DNA of 64,000 bases from Polynucleobacter necessarius (GCF_900095205.1 NZ_LT606951.1:1116001-1180000); one strand, 5' to 3'; counted from the first letter of the stretch, positions 30,224 to 39,778 are shown. The notes: generated by a model from the letters alone, not told the origin. Made by a program: numbers and translations.

Positions 30224-31405
30224 ATGAGCAAAGCTACTTTTAACTGGGCAGACTCCCTTCTTCTCGACACCCAACTCTCCGAAGAGGAGCGGATGGTGAA
30301 AGATGCAGCAGCAGAATATGCTCAGGGATGCCTCATGCCACGCGTTCATGATGCTTATCGCAATGAGACTACCGATCCAGCCATCTTCCGTAAAACGGGA
30401 GAGTTGGGTCTCTTGGGCGTCACGATTCCGGAGCGGTACGGTGGAGCTAACTTGAACTATGTTTCATATGGTTTGATTGCTCGTGAAATCGAGCGCGTTG
30501 ATTCGGATTACCGCTCCATGATGAGTGTCCAATCATCATTGGTAATGGTGCCGATTAATGAATTTGGTAGTGAAGCGCAAAAACAAAAGTACCTGCCCAA
30601 ATTGGCCAGTGGCGAATGGATAGGTTGCTTTGGATTAACAGAACCAAATTACGGATCGGATGCTGGCGGCATGATTACTCGCGCCAAAAAAGTCCCTGGT
30701 GGCTTTTCTTTAACCGGCTCGAAGATGTGGATTTCAAACTCACCGATTGCAGATGTTTTTGTAGTGTGGGCAAAAAATGATGAAGGCATCATCCGTGGCT
30801 ACATCCTTGAAAAGGGAATGAAAGGATTGAGCGCCCCGAAAATCAGTGGCAAGATGGGATTGCACGCTTCCATTACCGGCGAAATCGTAATGGATGAGGT
30901 GTTTGTTCCCCAAGAAAATGAATTTCCAGAAATTAAGGGTTTAAAAGGTCCCTTTACCTGCCTGAACTCAGCACGCTATGGCCATTGCCTGGGGTGCGCT
31001 TGGTGCTGCCGAATGGTGTTGGTATGCTGCCCCGCCAATACACTATGGATCGCAAACAATTTGGTAAGCCACTCGCAGCTAATCAGTTAATTCAAAAGAA
31101 ATTGGCGGATATGCAAACTGAAATTACTTTAGGACTTCAGGGCTGCCTGCGTTTGGGTCGCATGAAGGACGAAGGCATTGCCGCTCCTGAAATTACATCC
31201 ATCATGAGGCATAATTCCTGCGGAAAATCTTTAGACATTGCCCGCATGGCACGTGATATGCATGGCAGCAAACGGCATCTCGGATGAATATGGCGTTGTT
31301 CGGCATATGTTGAACTTAGAAGTTGTGAATACCTATGAAGGCACTCACGATATTCACGCTCTAATTCTAGGTCGTGCACAAACTGGTATTCAGGCGTTTA
31401 GCTAA
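30224..31405 (+). pseudogene. gcdH: Glutaryl-CoA dehydrogenase, three frameshifts
   Basis: ATG at 30224 starts [52 protein letters not shown] and [11 protein letters not shown] are the acyl-CoA dehydrogenase FAD and substrate-loop segments, and the whole fits GcdH. The frame breaks near 30985 (one extra C in GGCCATTGCC), again near 31034 in CCCC, and near 31264 in AAA. The restored reading gives [35 protein letters not shown], and finally [20 protein letters not shown] with the catalytic Glu in EGTHD, ending at 31405. The about 393-residue enzyme oxidised and decarboxylated glutaryl-CoA (Lys/Trp/dicarboxylate catabolism) and fed electrons to ETF. Confidence 0.92.
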
Positions 31406-31423
31406 ATCAGCTTGTTGGTCAAT

Positions 31424-31453
31424 AAAAATGCCCGGTCATTACGGGGCATTTTT
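31424..31453 (+). terminator. Rho-independent terminator after gcdH
   Basis: Stem AAAAATGCCC/GGGCATTTTT with about 10 nt of loop and a T run. Symmetric, so it may work in both directions, although the gene that follows on the minus strand ends at 31490. Confidence 0.88.
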
Positions 31454-31489
31454 ATATTCGGACATTTTTATGGCGAGATTACTTGCGTA

Positions 31490-32526
31490 CTAGCAACGAA
31501 TAATGCTGGCTGCCCAAGAAAATCCTAAGCCGCTTAACGCTAATATTGCTAACTTACTCTCTGGCAACAATCCTTTACGATGTGCTTTTGTCATCGTAAA
31601 AAAGGCATCTGCTGGACCGATATGCCCAAATTCATCCATAGCGACATAGGTATGATCTTGAGGCATTCCAATGTCATCCATAATGTGCGCACGCAGGGAA
31701 TTTTTGACTTGGTTCATGAGGATGAGAACTCTATTTCAGAGACTGAATGTCCTGAACGATCGAGGGCCTTTTAATGACTGCTAGATATTCTTTCAAGTAG
31801 ACCTTATCTATCAGGTTGGCGAATGCAGCAGCATCGACCTTTGAAAAAGTTTTTGACCAATCGTTAAAGTTTTCGTTGATGGGATGGCGTGTACCGCCAG
31901 CATCAACGCGGAGCAAGTCCCCCAATTCCCCATCTGTATGTTCCGCAAAGCTTAGCAACTGATAGCACGGGTGATTTCTTTTGAGCACCACTGCAGCAGC
32001 ACCATCACCAAAATAAAGCAAAGGATGACATTCTGGAATCTCTGGAGAAATCACTCTTGATAAAGTATCTGCGCAAATAATCAGCGCAGTCTTTACTGAT
32101 GAATCGCGATCCATTAGTCCCATAGCAATATTGCATGCCAAGTTTCCCCCAGCGCATCCATTGCGCACTTCAAATGAGTAGGCATGGTGACAACCCAACT
32201 CACGAACAACAGCGCTTGAGGGACACCAAAATCGATAGTCATAATCTCCGGCTGACACAAAAATGACCAAGTCCACATCTGCACCACCAATGCCAGCATC
32301 TTGAAGAGCATCTCTTGCGGCTGCTAAACCCATGGAAAATGGATGTTCATCATCATTTGCTTTATGAATATGCGTAAACCCAATTCCTTCTGTCAACCTC
32401 TCTACAAGTATATTGGCCTGTTTTGCAAGCCCCTCTGCACTGACCTGAGGCAGCTGGTGTATAGGTTCCAAAACCCGCTATACCAACGACTACATGGCCG
32501 CGATGATGGTCAGAATATGAATTCAT
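31490..32526 (-). pseudogene. 3-oxoacyl-ACP synthase III-like protein (FabH family), two frameshifts
   Basis: ATG at 32526 opens MNSYSDHHRGHVVVGIAGFG, then the frame is lost near 32480. The next frame holds the bulk: QVSAEGLAKQANI, DLVIFVSAGDYDYRFWCPSS, NGCAGGNLACNIAMG with the nucleophile Cys, and LLYFGDGAAAVVLKR. It stops at 31731. The C-terminus continues in another frame (MNQVKNSLRAHIMDDIGMPQ, DEFGHIGPADAFF) to 31490; this contains the HxN-type region of the KAS III active site in altered form. The family condenses acyl-CoA with malonyl-ACP. It is probably a FabH paralogue of specialised function, since the housekeeping fabH usually lies in the fab cluster. Confidence 0.8.
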
Positions 32527-32529
32527 TTA

Positions 32530-33603
32530 TTAACACGCTTTCATATTTAGAATCGCCTTGGCCACGTTAGCAAAAGCGTTATCACTATCATTTTCTAATT
32601 GCACAAAATTTTCTGCTTGATATTGGGGAAAATTACGCTCAATAGATGCTTGATATGATGGGTCGTAATGTTTGACAAGTAATTCTTCAACAAGCTCCGG
32701 AAATTGACCTGCATCTATCGCTTCATTCCATTTACCAATCTGCACTTTTCCATAATGGGCAGTTAGTAACGCTAATTTGTGTTTGAAATTATCGGTATCC
32801 GATAAGAAGTGATGGTATTCACGAATTAACCATGAGACTCGGGTTTGAGTACTAGATCTCAATTCGATACATGCACCATTACGAATTTTTTCCATCAGGG
32901 CATCGGGCACATGCAACCCGCCAACCTTCTTACTTTCAGACTCTACAAATACTGGTTTTGTAGGATCAAGCGATCTCAGGGCATTCCATAAGGCGGTTTC
33001 AAAACCCTTTTGAGATGGCTGATCAATATTCGGCTCATTTCCTAAAACAGAGCCCCGATGAACAGTCAACCCCTCTAAATCCAGAATCTGGGCACCTAAA
33101 CCCCCAATCTCCTGCAATACTCTTGTCTTACCGCTACCGGTCATGCCACAAATCACTTGAAAAGAAAACTGATTGGCAAACTGCTCCAACCCATCGATGA
33201 CTGTTCGACGAAAGCCTTGATAACCACCCTCAAGTTGTTTAGCCTTCCAGCCAATACGATTGAGAATGTGAGTAAATGCGCCGCTTCTCTCGCTTCCACG
33301 CCAGCAATAAATTAAAGGGCGCCATTCTCGGGGTAAATCTAATAAATGGTTCTCAATATGCGTAGCTATATTTTTTGATACTAAGGCTGCGCCGAGTTTT
33401 TTGGCTACAAAAGGAGATTCTTGTTTATACAGCGTCCCAATTCTTGCGCGTTCTTCATTATTTAAAACAGGGTAATTTACTGCGCCTGGAATATGATCCA
33501 ATGCAAACTCCGCAGGAGATCTGACATCAATAATTAGATCAAACTGATCCAACTCAGCTAAAAATTGTTCGGATCTTAGGATGTGAGGATTGCTGGGTTG
33601 CAC
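32530..33603 (-). CDS. mnmH: tRNA 2-selenouridine synthase
   Basis: A 357-residue two-domain enzyme. The N-terminal rhodanese domain (residues 1-135) has the active Cys100 in IYCWRGSERSG. The C-terminal P-loop domain has Walker A GMTGSGKT at about 153-160. This is the SelU/MnmH (YbbB) architecture, which replaces sulfur by selenium in 2-thiouridine at the wobble base of Lys, Glu and Gln tRNAs, via a geranylated intermediate. The start is GTG at 33603; no ATG lies near. It follows a thioesterase gene by 6 nt, so the two are co-transcribed. It is intact in the middle of a decayed region. SelD, which supplies selenophosphate, is not in the window. Confidence 0.92.
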   Translation of the reverse strand: MQPSNPHILRSEQFLAELDQFDLIIDVRSPAEFALDHIPGAVNYPVLNNEERARIGTLYKQESPFVAKKLGAALVSKNIATHIENHLLDLPREWRPLIYCWRGSERSGAFTHILNRIGWKAKQLEGGYQGFRRTVIDGLEQFANQFSFQVICGMTGSGKTRVLQEIGGLGAQILDLEGLTVHRGSVLGNEPNIDQPSQKGFETALWNALRSLDPTKPVFVESESKKVGGLHVPDALMEKIRNGACIELRSSTQTRVSWLIREYHHFLSDTDNFKHKLALLTAHYGKVQIGKWNEAIDAGQFPELVEELLVKHYDPSYQASIERNFPQYQAENFVQLENDSDNAFANVAKAILNMKAC

Positions 33604-33609
33604 GATGTA

Positions 33610-34029
33610 CTAGCGCAACTTCTCTAAAACATGCTCAGGCCATGGGGCTGATTTATTCGTAGTGAGATCCACCCAAACCATCGTCGCACCACCCATAGCA
33701 GCCTCGACGTCAGGAGATATGGTCAATGCCATACTGGTATAGACGTCCAAGCTGGTTCTGCCGATGGCACCAATGGATGTTTTTAGGATCAACTCGCCCG
33801 GGAATGAGAGTTGTTGATAAAAATTACAGAAGCCATTTAACATCAACATCGATTCGCGACCGGGAGCGACCTCGTAGCCCATTGTAGTAATCCATTCGCA
33901 ACGAGCTTGCTCCATATAGCGAAAGTAAACCGTATTGTTTACATGGCCATATGCATCCATATCACCCCAACGAATAGGCATGATCATCTCATGAACTAGC
34001 TTTCTTTCCTCGGGGATAACGATGCGCAT
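33610..34029 (-). CDS. YbgC/4-hydroxybenzoyl-CoA type thioesterase
   Basis: A 139-residue hotdog protein. PIRWGDMDAYGHVNNTVYFR at about residues 18-37 holds the catalytic Asp and the family signature, followed by YMEQARCEWI. These enzymes hydrolyse acyl-CoA or acyl-ACP thioesters; the substrate is not predictable. Upstream of mnmH with a 6-nt gap. Intact. Confidence 0.88.
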   Translation of the reverse strand: MRIVIPEERKLVHEMIMPIRWGDMDAYGHVNNTVYFRYMEQARCEWITTMGYEVAPGRESMLMLNGFCNFYQQLSFPGELILKTSIGAIGRTSLDVYTSMALTISPDVEAAMGGATMVWVDLTTNKSAPWPEHVLEKLR

Positions 34030-34047
34030 ACTTAAGCGGACACTCTA

Positions 34048-34392
34048 TTAACCAAGTTGCAATGCAAGATGATATAAATTTGTTGAACGTGCGCCAGAAC
34101 GACAAAACGCTAAAATGGGACCAGGCAATGTTTTTAAGAGGCGAGCCATTTCTTGAACTTGTGCCGGAGTAAATGCTCCCGGTACAACTGGCAAGTAAAC
34201 ATAATTCAAGCCCAGTTTTTCTGCTTCAGCCTGAATAGATGCATTAGTAGGCTGATCAGGACCACCCTCACCATCAGGACGATTGTTGATCACACTCTTA
34301 TAGCCCTGCTTAGCAATTTCAGCCAAATGGCTGGAATCAATCTGACCCAAGGTGCCAAACCGAGCGTTGTGACAAGAAATAGGAAGACTCAT
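34048..34392 (-). CDS. DUF442/TIGR01244 protein tyrosine phosphatase-like protein
   Basis: A 114-residue protein with the P-loop phosphatase signature ILAFCRSGARSTNLYHLA near the C-terminus (CxxxxxR, Cys in FCRSGARS) and VINNRPDGEGGPDQP in the middle. The same domain forms the phosphatase-like half of Blh (BigR-regulated sulfur-detoxification) proteins. That, together with the sulfur transporters beside it, suggests a part in sulfide or persulfide metabolism (inference). A longer frame opens to 34521, but MSLPISCHNARFG at 34392 has GAGGG just ahead and is the family N-terminus. Intact. Confidence 0.82.
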   Translation of the reverse strand: MSLPISCHNARFGTLGQIDSSHLAEIAKQGYKSVINNRPDGEGGPDQPTNASIQAEAEKLGLNYVYLPVVPGAFTPAQVQEMARLLKTLPGPILAFCRSGARSTNLYHLALQLG

Positions 34393-34435
34393 AAGACCCT
34401 CTAAATTAATTAATACAGAACAGAATGATTCTAAA

Positions 34436-34905
34436 TCAGCCTTCTTCAGCCTTGAGCCGGGGCTTCCTTTTATGGGCTGAAAAGAATCGCTCGCAAACTT
34501 CCCTGCCAGCGAGCATCGCAATCACAAATACCAATGCTTTTAGATGTCCAACTCCCAGTGCTACAAGGGCTGGACCAGGGCAAAAGCCAGCAATTCCCCA
34601 GCCCGCTCCAAATATAAGGCTACCCACTATGAGCGGCTTCGTGATGTCCCTGCGAGCAGGAATGTGCAAAGCACCACCAAAAAAGGCTTCAGTTCTTTTG
34701 CTGACAACATAAAAACGCCAAGACCAACTATGACTGCACCTACCATCACAAACAATAATGATGGATCCCAAAGGCCGGCTAAATCCAAGAACCCCAATAT
34801 CTTCTGGGGATTGCTCATGCCGAAGATGATTAAGCCCCAGCCAAATAACACACCAATAGCGTACTGACTCAAGAGACCAAAATGCTTTCTCATCTCAGAC
34901 TCCAA
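34436..34905 (-). pseudogene. YeeE/YedE (DUF6691) membrane protein, frameshift
   Basis: The first half (HFGLLSQYAIGVLFGWGLII, then GMSNPQKILGFLDLAG and LFVMVGAVIVGLGVFML) and the second half (ITKPLIVGSLIFGAGWGIAG, FCPGPALVALGVG) are in different frames, overlapping near 34700 at an AAAA run. Together they make the about 150-residue C-terminal half of a split YeeE/YedE transporter with the conserved Cys in GFCPGP. One extra base is enough to explain the break. The next gene upstream is the other half, and it is also broken. Such pairs import sulfur compounds. Confidence 0.85.
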
Positions 34906-35332
34906 TTAAAAATGGCGCAGAACAAAGACTGTCAAAAAGCCTGCGGTCATAAAAGATAACGTGGCAACAAGTGATCGAGGCGATAAACGAGAGAGTCTGC
35001 AGATACCATGCCCACTTGTACAGCCAGAACCATATTGAGCGCCAAAACTAACTAGAAGACCGGCGATCACAATGGCAAACCAATGCATCAACCTCAACAA
35101 TTGGAAATATCCCAAAAAATAAAGCAGCCAGAAATGGTGAAGTAATCAACCCCAAAACCAAACACGCTCGCCATGCAGAATCACCCTCTTTAGGATGCAA
35201 TAAGCCAGAAACAATGCCACTGATACCGAGAATGCGACCATGCAATAAAACATAGAGCGCTGCAGCAACACCCAGAATCATTCCACCGAGTATGGATGGG
35301 ACTGGGGTAAAAGATATCCAATCAATTTGCAT
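34906..35332 (-). pseudogene. YeeE/YedE family sulfur transport protein, N-terminal half, frameshift
   Basis: ATG at 35332 gives MQIDWISFTPVPSILGGMIL and HGRILGISGIVSGLL in one frame, which derails near 35100. The overlapping second frame carries [20 protein letters not shown] and the conserved [16 protein letters not shown] with Cys, then ends at 34906. A single indel separates them. The restored about 140-residue protein pairs with the downstream DUF6691 half to make a two-part YeeE/YedE transporter, common beside sulfur-oxidation and Blh genes. Confidence 0.85.
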
Positions 35333-35355
35333 TATTTATTTCCGGAATATGAAAA

Positions 35356-36477
35356 TTAGCTGCAAGGGTTAGGAGCAAGACGCAATTGCAAATAGCGCAA
35401 TCCTAAATACGCGCCGAAGATAAATCCAGGCAAGGCAAGAAGCGAACCAATAGCTAACGTAGAGACGCCACTTAGGCCTTGTCCCACTGTACAACCTAAA
35501 GCAGTGACACCACCAAAACCCATTAAAGCAGCCCCTACCAGATGATTGGCAGTGTCTTCAGAATTACGAAACGATTCCCAGCGAAATGTTCTGGTCAATA
35601 CTGAAACTAATGCAGGCCCTAGAATCATCCCTAAAACAGCCACAATACCAACCGTGAGTACTTTAGAGGTATCGCTGTACATCATTAGCCAGTCTAATGA
35701 GTATGCATAAGGCGCTACAAAGGATAGGCTTTCCATACGTCCGGAATTGGTAACCAAAAATACCTCTTCCAAAGTATTGGGATCCTCAGCAACACATCCC
35801 AAATTGCCAGACACCCACCATACAGCACAAATCGCCAGCCCAACAGCGACGCCAGCGATTAAATTTTCAACGGTCCAAAAGGCTTTATTGGCCAAAGCAA
35901 AGGTAACGAATGCCAACCCGATGATGAGCCCCAGAAATAAATGAAGCGTTGGGCGAGACATACCGAGCGGACCGCTCAACAGGCTCGGCAAATCTTGCGG
36001 CGTATTAAACACTATAAAAAAGGTATCGAGCGTATTGATGCGAATGACCCCCAAGAAACCTCGCATAGTCATATACGCCGTTAAACCTAAGACCATAAAT
36101 ACAATGATCGACTTTAAATTTCCGCCACCGATTCGTATTAATGTTTTGCTCCCACACCCTGATGCTAAAACCATACCAAAGCCAAACAATACGCTACCTA
36201 CAATGGTAGAAAGCCACAGAAATTTACTGGAGGTATAAAAACTCTTTAGTGGGTCAATCAAACCAAAATAAGACATCAAGGCAAAACCAATCATTGCCAC
36301 ACCAATTGCCAAGAACCATTGTCTTAAACGATCCCAACTTGACATGATGAAGACATCGGATACTGCACCCATGCTACAGAATCCAGTCTTTTGCATAACT
36401 GCACCAAGCAAGAAGGTAATAGCAAATGTTGCCCAAAGAATTGACTTGCTTAATGAGCTAATATCAACAACATCCAC
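35356..36477 (-). CDS. YeeE/YedE family thiosulfate transporter (TsuA-like)
   Basis: A 373-residue membrane protein with about nine or ten hydrophobic segments. Three conserved Cys motifs are visible: QKTGFCSMGA near residue 34, LASGCGSKTL near 110 and ALGCTVGQGLSG near 335. These match the cysteines lining the pore of TsuA, the thiosulfate importer of the YeeE family. It therefore probably brings thiosulfate into the cytoplasm, for assimilation if not oxidation. It lies among sox genes and two broken smaller YeeE genes, yet is itself open throughout. This may mean that thiosulfate is still used as a sulfur source (inference). Confidence 0.85.
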   Translation of the reverse strand: MDVVDISSLSKSILWATFAITFLLGAVMQKTGFCSMGAVSDVFIMSSWDRLRQWFLAIGVAMIGFALMSYFGLIDPLKSFYTSSKFLWLSTIVGSVLFGFGMVLASGCGSKTLIRIGGGNLKSIIVFMVLGLTAYMTMRGFLGVIRINTLDTFFIVFNTPQDLPSLLSGPLGMSRPTLHLFLGLIIGLAFVTFALANKAFWTVENLIAGVAVGLAICAVWWVSGNLGCVAEDPNTLEEVFLVTNSGRMESLSFVAPYAYSLDWLMMYSDTSKVLTVGIVAVLGMILGPALVSVLTRTFRWESFRNSEDTANHLVGAALMGFGGVTALGCTVGQGLSGVSTLAIGSLLALPGFIFGAYLGLRYLQLRLAPNPCS

Positions 36478-36496
36478 GGTAACTATATCTTAAAAA

Positions 36497-36814
36497 TTAA
36501 GGTTTAAATTTATAAAACTGCTGATTCAAAAAAGCGGTAACGTCTACTTCATCCTCAGGAAATAAATCTAGACGCAACTCGGTATTGCAGAGGGCAACCA
36601 TTTTTTTTAAATCCGCCATGGATTTCACTTTGCCGTCAGAGCGGGTGTAAATCATGTCGCCATTTCCAAATCCACTTTTCTTGGCATGACATGCATAGCA
36701 TTTTTGTTTATCAATCGCTTTGCCATTAGCCAAATCCGGAGTGGCGTATGCAGGTACGGCGATCAACGCGCCAAATGAGACTGCAGCAACACTTCGAAGA
36801 AAAGTCATTTTCAT
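36497..36814 (-). CDS. Small periplasmic monohaem cytochrome c
   Basis: A 105-residue protein with a Sec signal peptide (MKMTFLRSVAAVSFGALIAV, cut after AYA) and a haem-binding CYACH (Cys39, Cys42, His43). The rest is rich in charged residues and ends QFYKFKP. It lies 19 nt after the TsuA-like gene start region and downstream of the sox genes, so it was probably an electron carrier for thiosulfate oxidation. The frame is intact. It may now be an orphan. Confidence 0.82.
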   Translation of the reverse strand: MKMTFLRSVAAVSFGALIAVPAYATPDLANGKAIDKQKCYACHAKKSGFGNGDMIYTRSDGKVKSMADLKKMVALCNTELRLDLFPEDEVDVTAFLNQQFYKFKP

Positions 36815-36872
36815 TACAAATCAAGGATTTAGAATTAATCCGCTATTTTAAAGCCCAACTGCTTTAAATGCC

Positions 36873-37814
36873 TTATTCCGTCTGAATAGACAGATAGACG
36901 TTATAGGCATTCATGCGGTTAGCGGCCTTAAACAACGGCATACCCTCATATTCCGACCAATCAGCCTGTTGGTATGCGTCATCAAATGGATCAAGATTGA
37001 TTGCAGCCTTGGACATAGATTGCCGCAAATATTGGAGATATTCCCTTGTAAATGCAATATCTTCGATCGGCTTAACCGAATAATTTCCATGACCTGGAAT
37101 GACGACGGTGGGATTCAATTTCTCAATCCCATCTAAAGCTGCCAACCACCCCTTGCTATCTGCATTGCCTACAAATGGAATTCGACCCCTAAAAACTAAG
37201 TCTCCAGCAAACAAAACCTTTTCAGATGGTACATACACCATCAAATCTTCTGGAGCGTGGGCAGGACCAACTCTGCTGATAAAAAAATCAACGCCGCCAA
37301 ACGAGAGCTTCGATTTTTGCTCAATCCATACGTCAGCAGAAATCAATCTTGTGCCCTCATTAACCCAAGGAGCAAAGTCAATTCTGGATGCAATTAAGCG
37401 TTGCTTTGCAGTTTCAGAGGAAAGATAGTTTCTTCCCTCACCCTGCGCATAAATTTTCGCGCCAATTTTTTTAAACTCTTGCAAACCATAAACATGATCG
37501 GCATGGTAATGACTCACAATGACTGCGACAACTTTCTGCGAGGTAATTTTTTGATTTCCGCAATTAATTTTTGCGCAAGAATAGGTGAGCCTAAAGCATC
37601 CACCACAACTACCCCTGTTGGAGTAACAACAAAACCAGCGTTAGAAATAAAATTTTGGTTAGCACTACTTCCCATCTCAGAAAAGCCTTGAACAAAATAG
37701 GTATGAGGCGCAACTTGAACGGGCTTTAACTGAACCACATCTACAGGCTTTACCTGAGCAAACACAGACCCCAAAAAGAATAAGGATCCCTATTAGAGCT
37801 TTAAAACCATTCAT
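36873..37814 (-). pseudogene. Secreted metallo-beta-lactamase-fold hydrolase (Sox-associated), two frameshifts
   Basis: ATG at 37814 begins MNGFKALIGILILFG, a signal peptide, but the frame is lost near 37775. The next frame gives SVFAQVKPVDVVQ and then QGFSEMGSSANQNFISNAGF and stops at 37514 after IKKLPRR. A run of six A (minus strand, 37547-37552) is one short; adding one restores ITSQKVVAVIV and the zinc motif SHYHADHVYG. The rest is open: FAGDLVFRGRIPFVG, PTVVIPGHGNYS, to 36873. The reconstructed about 313-residue protein is a periplasmic MBL hydrolase of the type found in sox clusters (SoxH-like) and quinoprotein relay systems. Its substrate is not known. Confidence 0.85.
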
Positions 37815-37824
37815 AGAGATTTTA

Positions 37825-38066
37825 TTAAGGCTTAATGTAGGCAAAACCATCTTTATATTGCAAGTCCGCCACACGGACCACGCCTGATGGCGTGAAATCA
37901 GTATCCAATGTAAATTGATCTTTTTTCAAGTTACGATTTTTTAATATGATTTCGCACACCTCAAACTTCACACCTCGTGATTTTAATGCTCCAACTAATG
38001 GTGCATACTCAGTATTGTTTTTTGATCCTAAGCACCTTCCATTAGCAAATCAACACCATTAGCATG
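37825..38066 (-). pseudogene. DsrE-family protein remnant, 5' part deleted
   Basis: The last about 80 codons of a DsrE-like protein are recognisable: HANGVDLLMEGA, then after a one-base shift at a TAG, NTEYAPLVGALKSRGVKFEV, CEIILKNRNLKKDQF and DFTPSGVVRVADLQYKDGF, ending AYIKP-TAA at 37825-37827. The first third of the family (start codon and first strand-helix) is absent. Immediately upstream stands the eroded 3' end of soxB, so a deletion joined the two. DsrE-type proteins carry sulfur or persulfide between enzymes. Confidence 0.82.
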
Positions 38067-39731
38067 CGTCAACTTTGACGTCACGCAAGTGTCGCTCCAT
38101 CACATCCCAAATTGCTTCACCACCCGCATCTTAGTCTCTTCGCTAACAGGGCCCCCAGCCAGCTACTTTGTAGGTTTTGCTCGCCTCAATCGGCTTGCCG
38201 TTCAAACGCATATCGGTAATTCGCTTACCAGCGGTTTGGGCTGGATCAATCGTGTATTGCATTCCACCAACACGTACCATATCGCCGCCCTGCTGGTAAT
38301 ACGGGTCAGGATTAAATAGATTGTCCGCTACGTCCTCCAAAATGGTTTTGATAGTCTCTCCACTCATATTAGTAACGGTTGTGTAAGGATAGGTAATCGC
38401 AGTTTGATCCAAAAGATTTTCGCGAGTAATCGCCTGACCTGGCAAAAGACTGGTTCCCCAACGAAAGCCTGGCGAGAATGCGATCTCCGCATTTTTTGTG
38501 CCATCAAACCGTCTAGGATGAGTTGGTCAAAGCTATCATTAAAGTTACCGCGGCGATATAAGAGGCCCTCTGTAGTTGCCAACTTCTCATTAAGCTTGGA
38601 TTCCATACGGAGCTCTGACTTTTGTGATCAACTTGCTCATGGTTGGATCTGCCGGAATCATATTAGAGAATATTGGGAATAGCTTGTAGCGGAAATCAAC
38701 AGGTTTTCCACCCTTCACATCGAAATCCAATACACCCAAGAGCTTACTATTGGAGCCAGCATTGGTAACAAGCGTAATGCCACCAGCATTCTTTACCTTC
38801 ACTGGTATAGGCACACCATCATGCGTATGGCCGCCTAAGATTGCATCTAAACCCCGCACACGGGACGCCATCTTCAAATCTACTCCATACCATTGTGAGA
38901 TAAGAGCACCACTACTTTGGCGCCTTTAGATCTAACCTCATCAATAGTCTTTTGCATATTCTCTTCTTGAATACCAAATGTCCAATCTGGGGTGAAGTAA
39001 CGAGGATTTGCAATCGGCGTGTATGGGAAGGCTTGCCCGATGATGGCGACCTGAATACCATTCTGCACTTTCATGACATAGGGGTTAAAGACCATATCGC
39101 CAAAGTCAGAAGTCTTAATATTTTGCGCAATGAAGGAAACTTTCCCCTTGAAATCACCATTGACGACTTCCATCACACGCTTTTCACTAAGCGTCATTTC
39201 CCAATGAGGCGTCATTACATCAACACCCAAAGCAAGTGCCGCATCAACCATATCTTGGCCATTAGTCCACAGGGCGGTACCCGAGCCCTGCCAGGTATCA
39301 CCACCATCCAACAGCAAAGCTCCTGGACGATTGGCTTTCATCTGCTTAATTTTAATGCGGCCATATGAGCAAAACCGCCCATCCTACCGTAGTTCTGCGC
39401 AGCTGCCACGTAATCTAAGTATGTAAAAGCATGAACATCACGTGCACCTGGGAGCGATCCCATTGGCCTTTAAGAAATATTCACCCACCAAATGAGGAGT
39501 TTTGCCCCCTTGCGCACCAATGCCAAGATTGACATTAGGTTCGCGGAAGAAAATTGGCAGGAGTTGCGCATGACAATCCGTAAAGCGCAGGAAATTTACA
39601 TTACCAAATTTAGGTAAGTCATAAAACTTTTGCGCTGTAGCCTGAGCGCTTGCAAAATTAGACTGCAAACTCATGCCGCCCGCAGATGCAATAGCCAAGG
39701 CCTGCAAAAAATCACGACGACTTAAAGACAT
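38067..39731 (-). pseudogene. soxB: SoxB thiosulfohydrolase, at least six frameshifts, 3' end deleted
   Basis: ATG at 39731 opens a Tat signal (MSLSRRDFLQALAIASAGGM). Segments in changing frames follow in the right order: NFLRFTDCHAQLLPIFFREP, ALLLDGGDTWQGSGTALWTN, GVDVMTPHWEMTLSE, AILGGHTHDGVPIPV, MIPADPTMSKLI, RRGNFNDSFDQLILDGL, NMSGETIKTILEDVADNLFN and TYKVAGWGP. These hold the metal-binding Asp/His/Asn residues of the binuclear Mn site and the sulfate-ester hydrolase fold of SoxB. Frame changes lie near 39455, 39345, 38883, 38607, 38493, 38150 and 38130. The last recognisable piece, WDVMERHLRDVK, joins dsrE sequence directly. SoxB hydrolysed sulfate from SoxY-bound sulfur. Confidence 0.92.
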
Positions 39732-39746
39732 ATATTTCCCCTTATA

Positions 39747-39770
39747 AAAACAGGCCTGTCGGCCTGTTTT
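39747..39770. terminator. Terminator-like hairpin between soxX and soxB
   Basis: AAAACAGGCC and GGCCTGTTTT (10 bp) enclose TGTC, with a T run on both strands. It lies in the 47-base gap between the soxX stop (39779) and the soxB start (39731). If active, it would separate soxB transcription from soxX. Confidence 0.8.
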
Positions 39771-39778
39771 TTGACTTC

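Noticed and set aside
25823..31405. Programmed ribosomal frameshifting as an explanation for the split frames
   Set aside because: The shifts fall at different sorts of sequence in both directions, several per gene, without slippery heptamers or a conserved position. Programmed shifts would be single and motif-bound.
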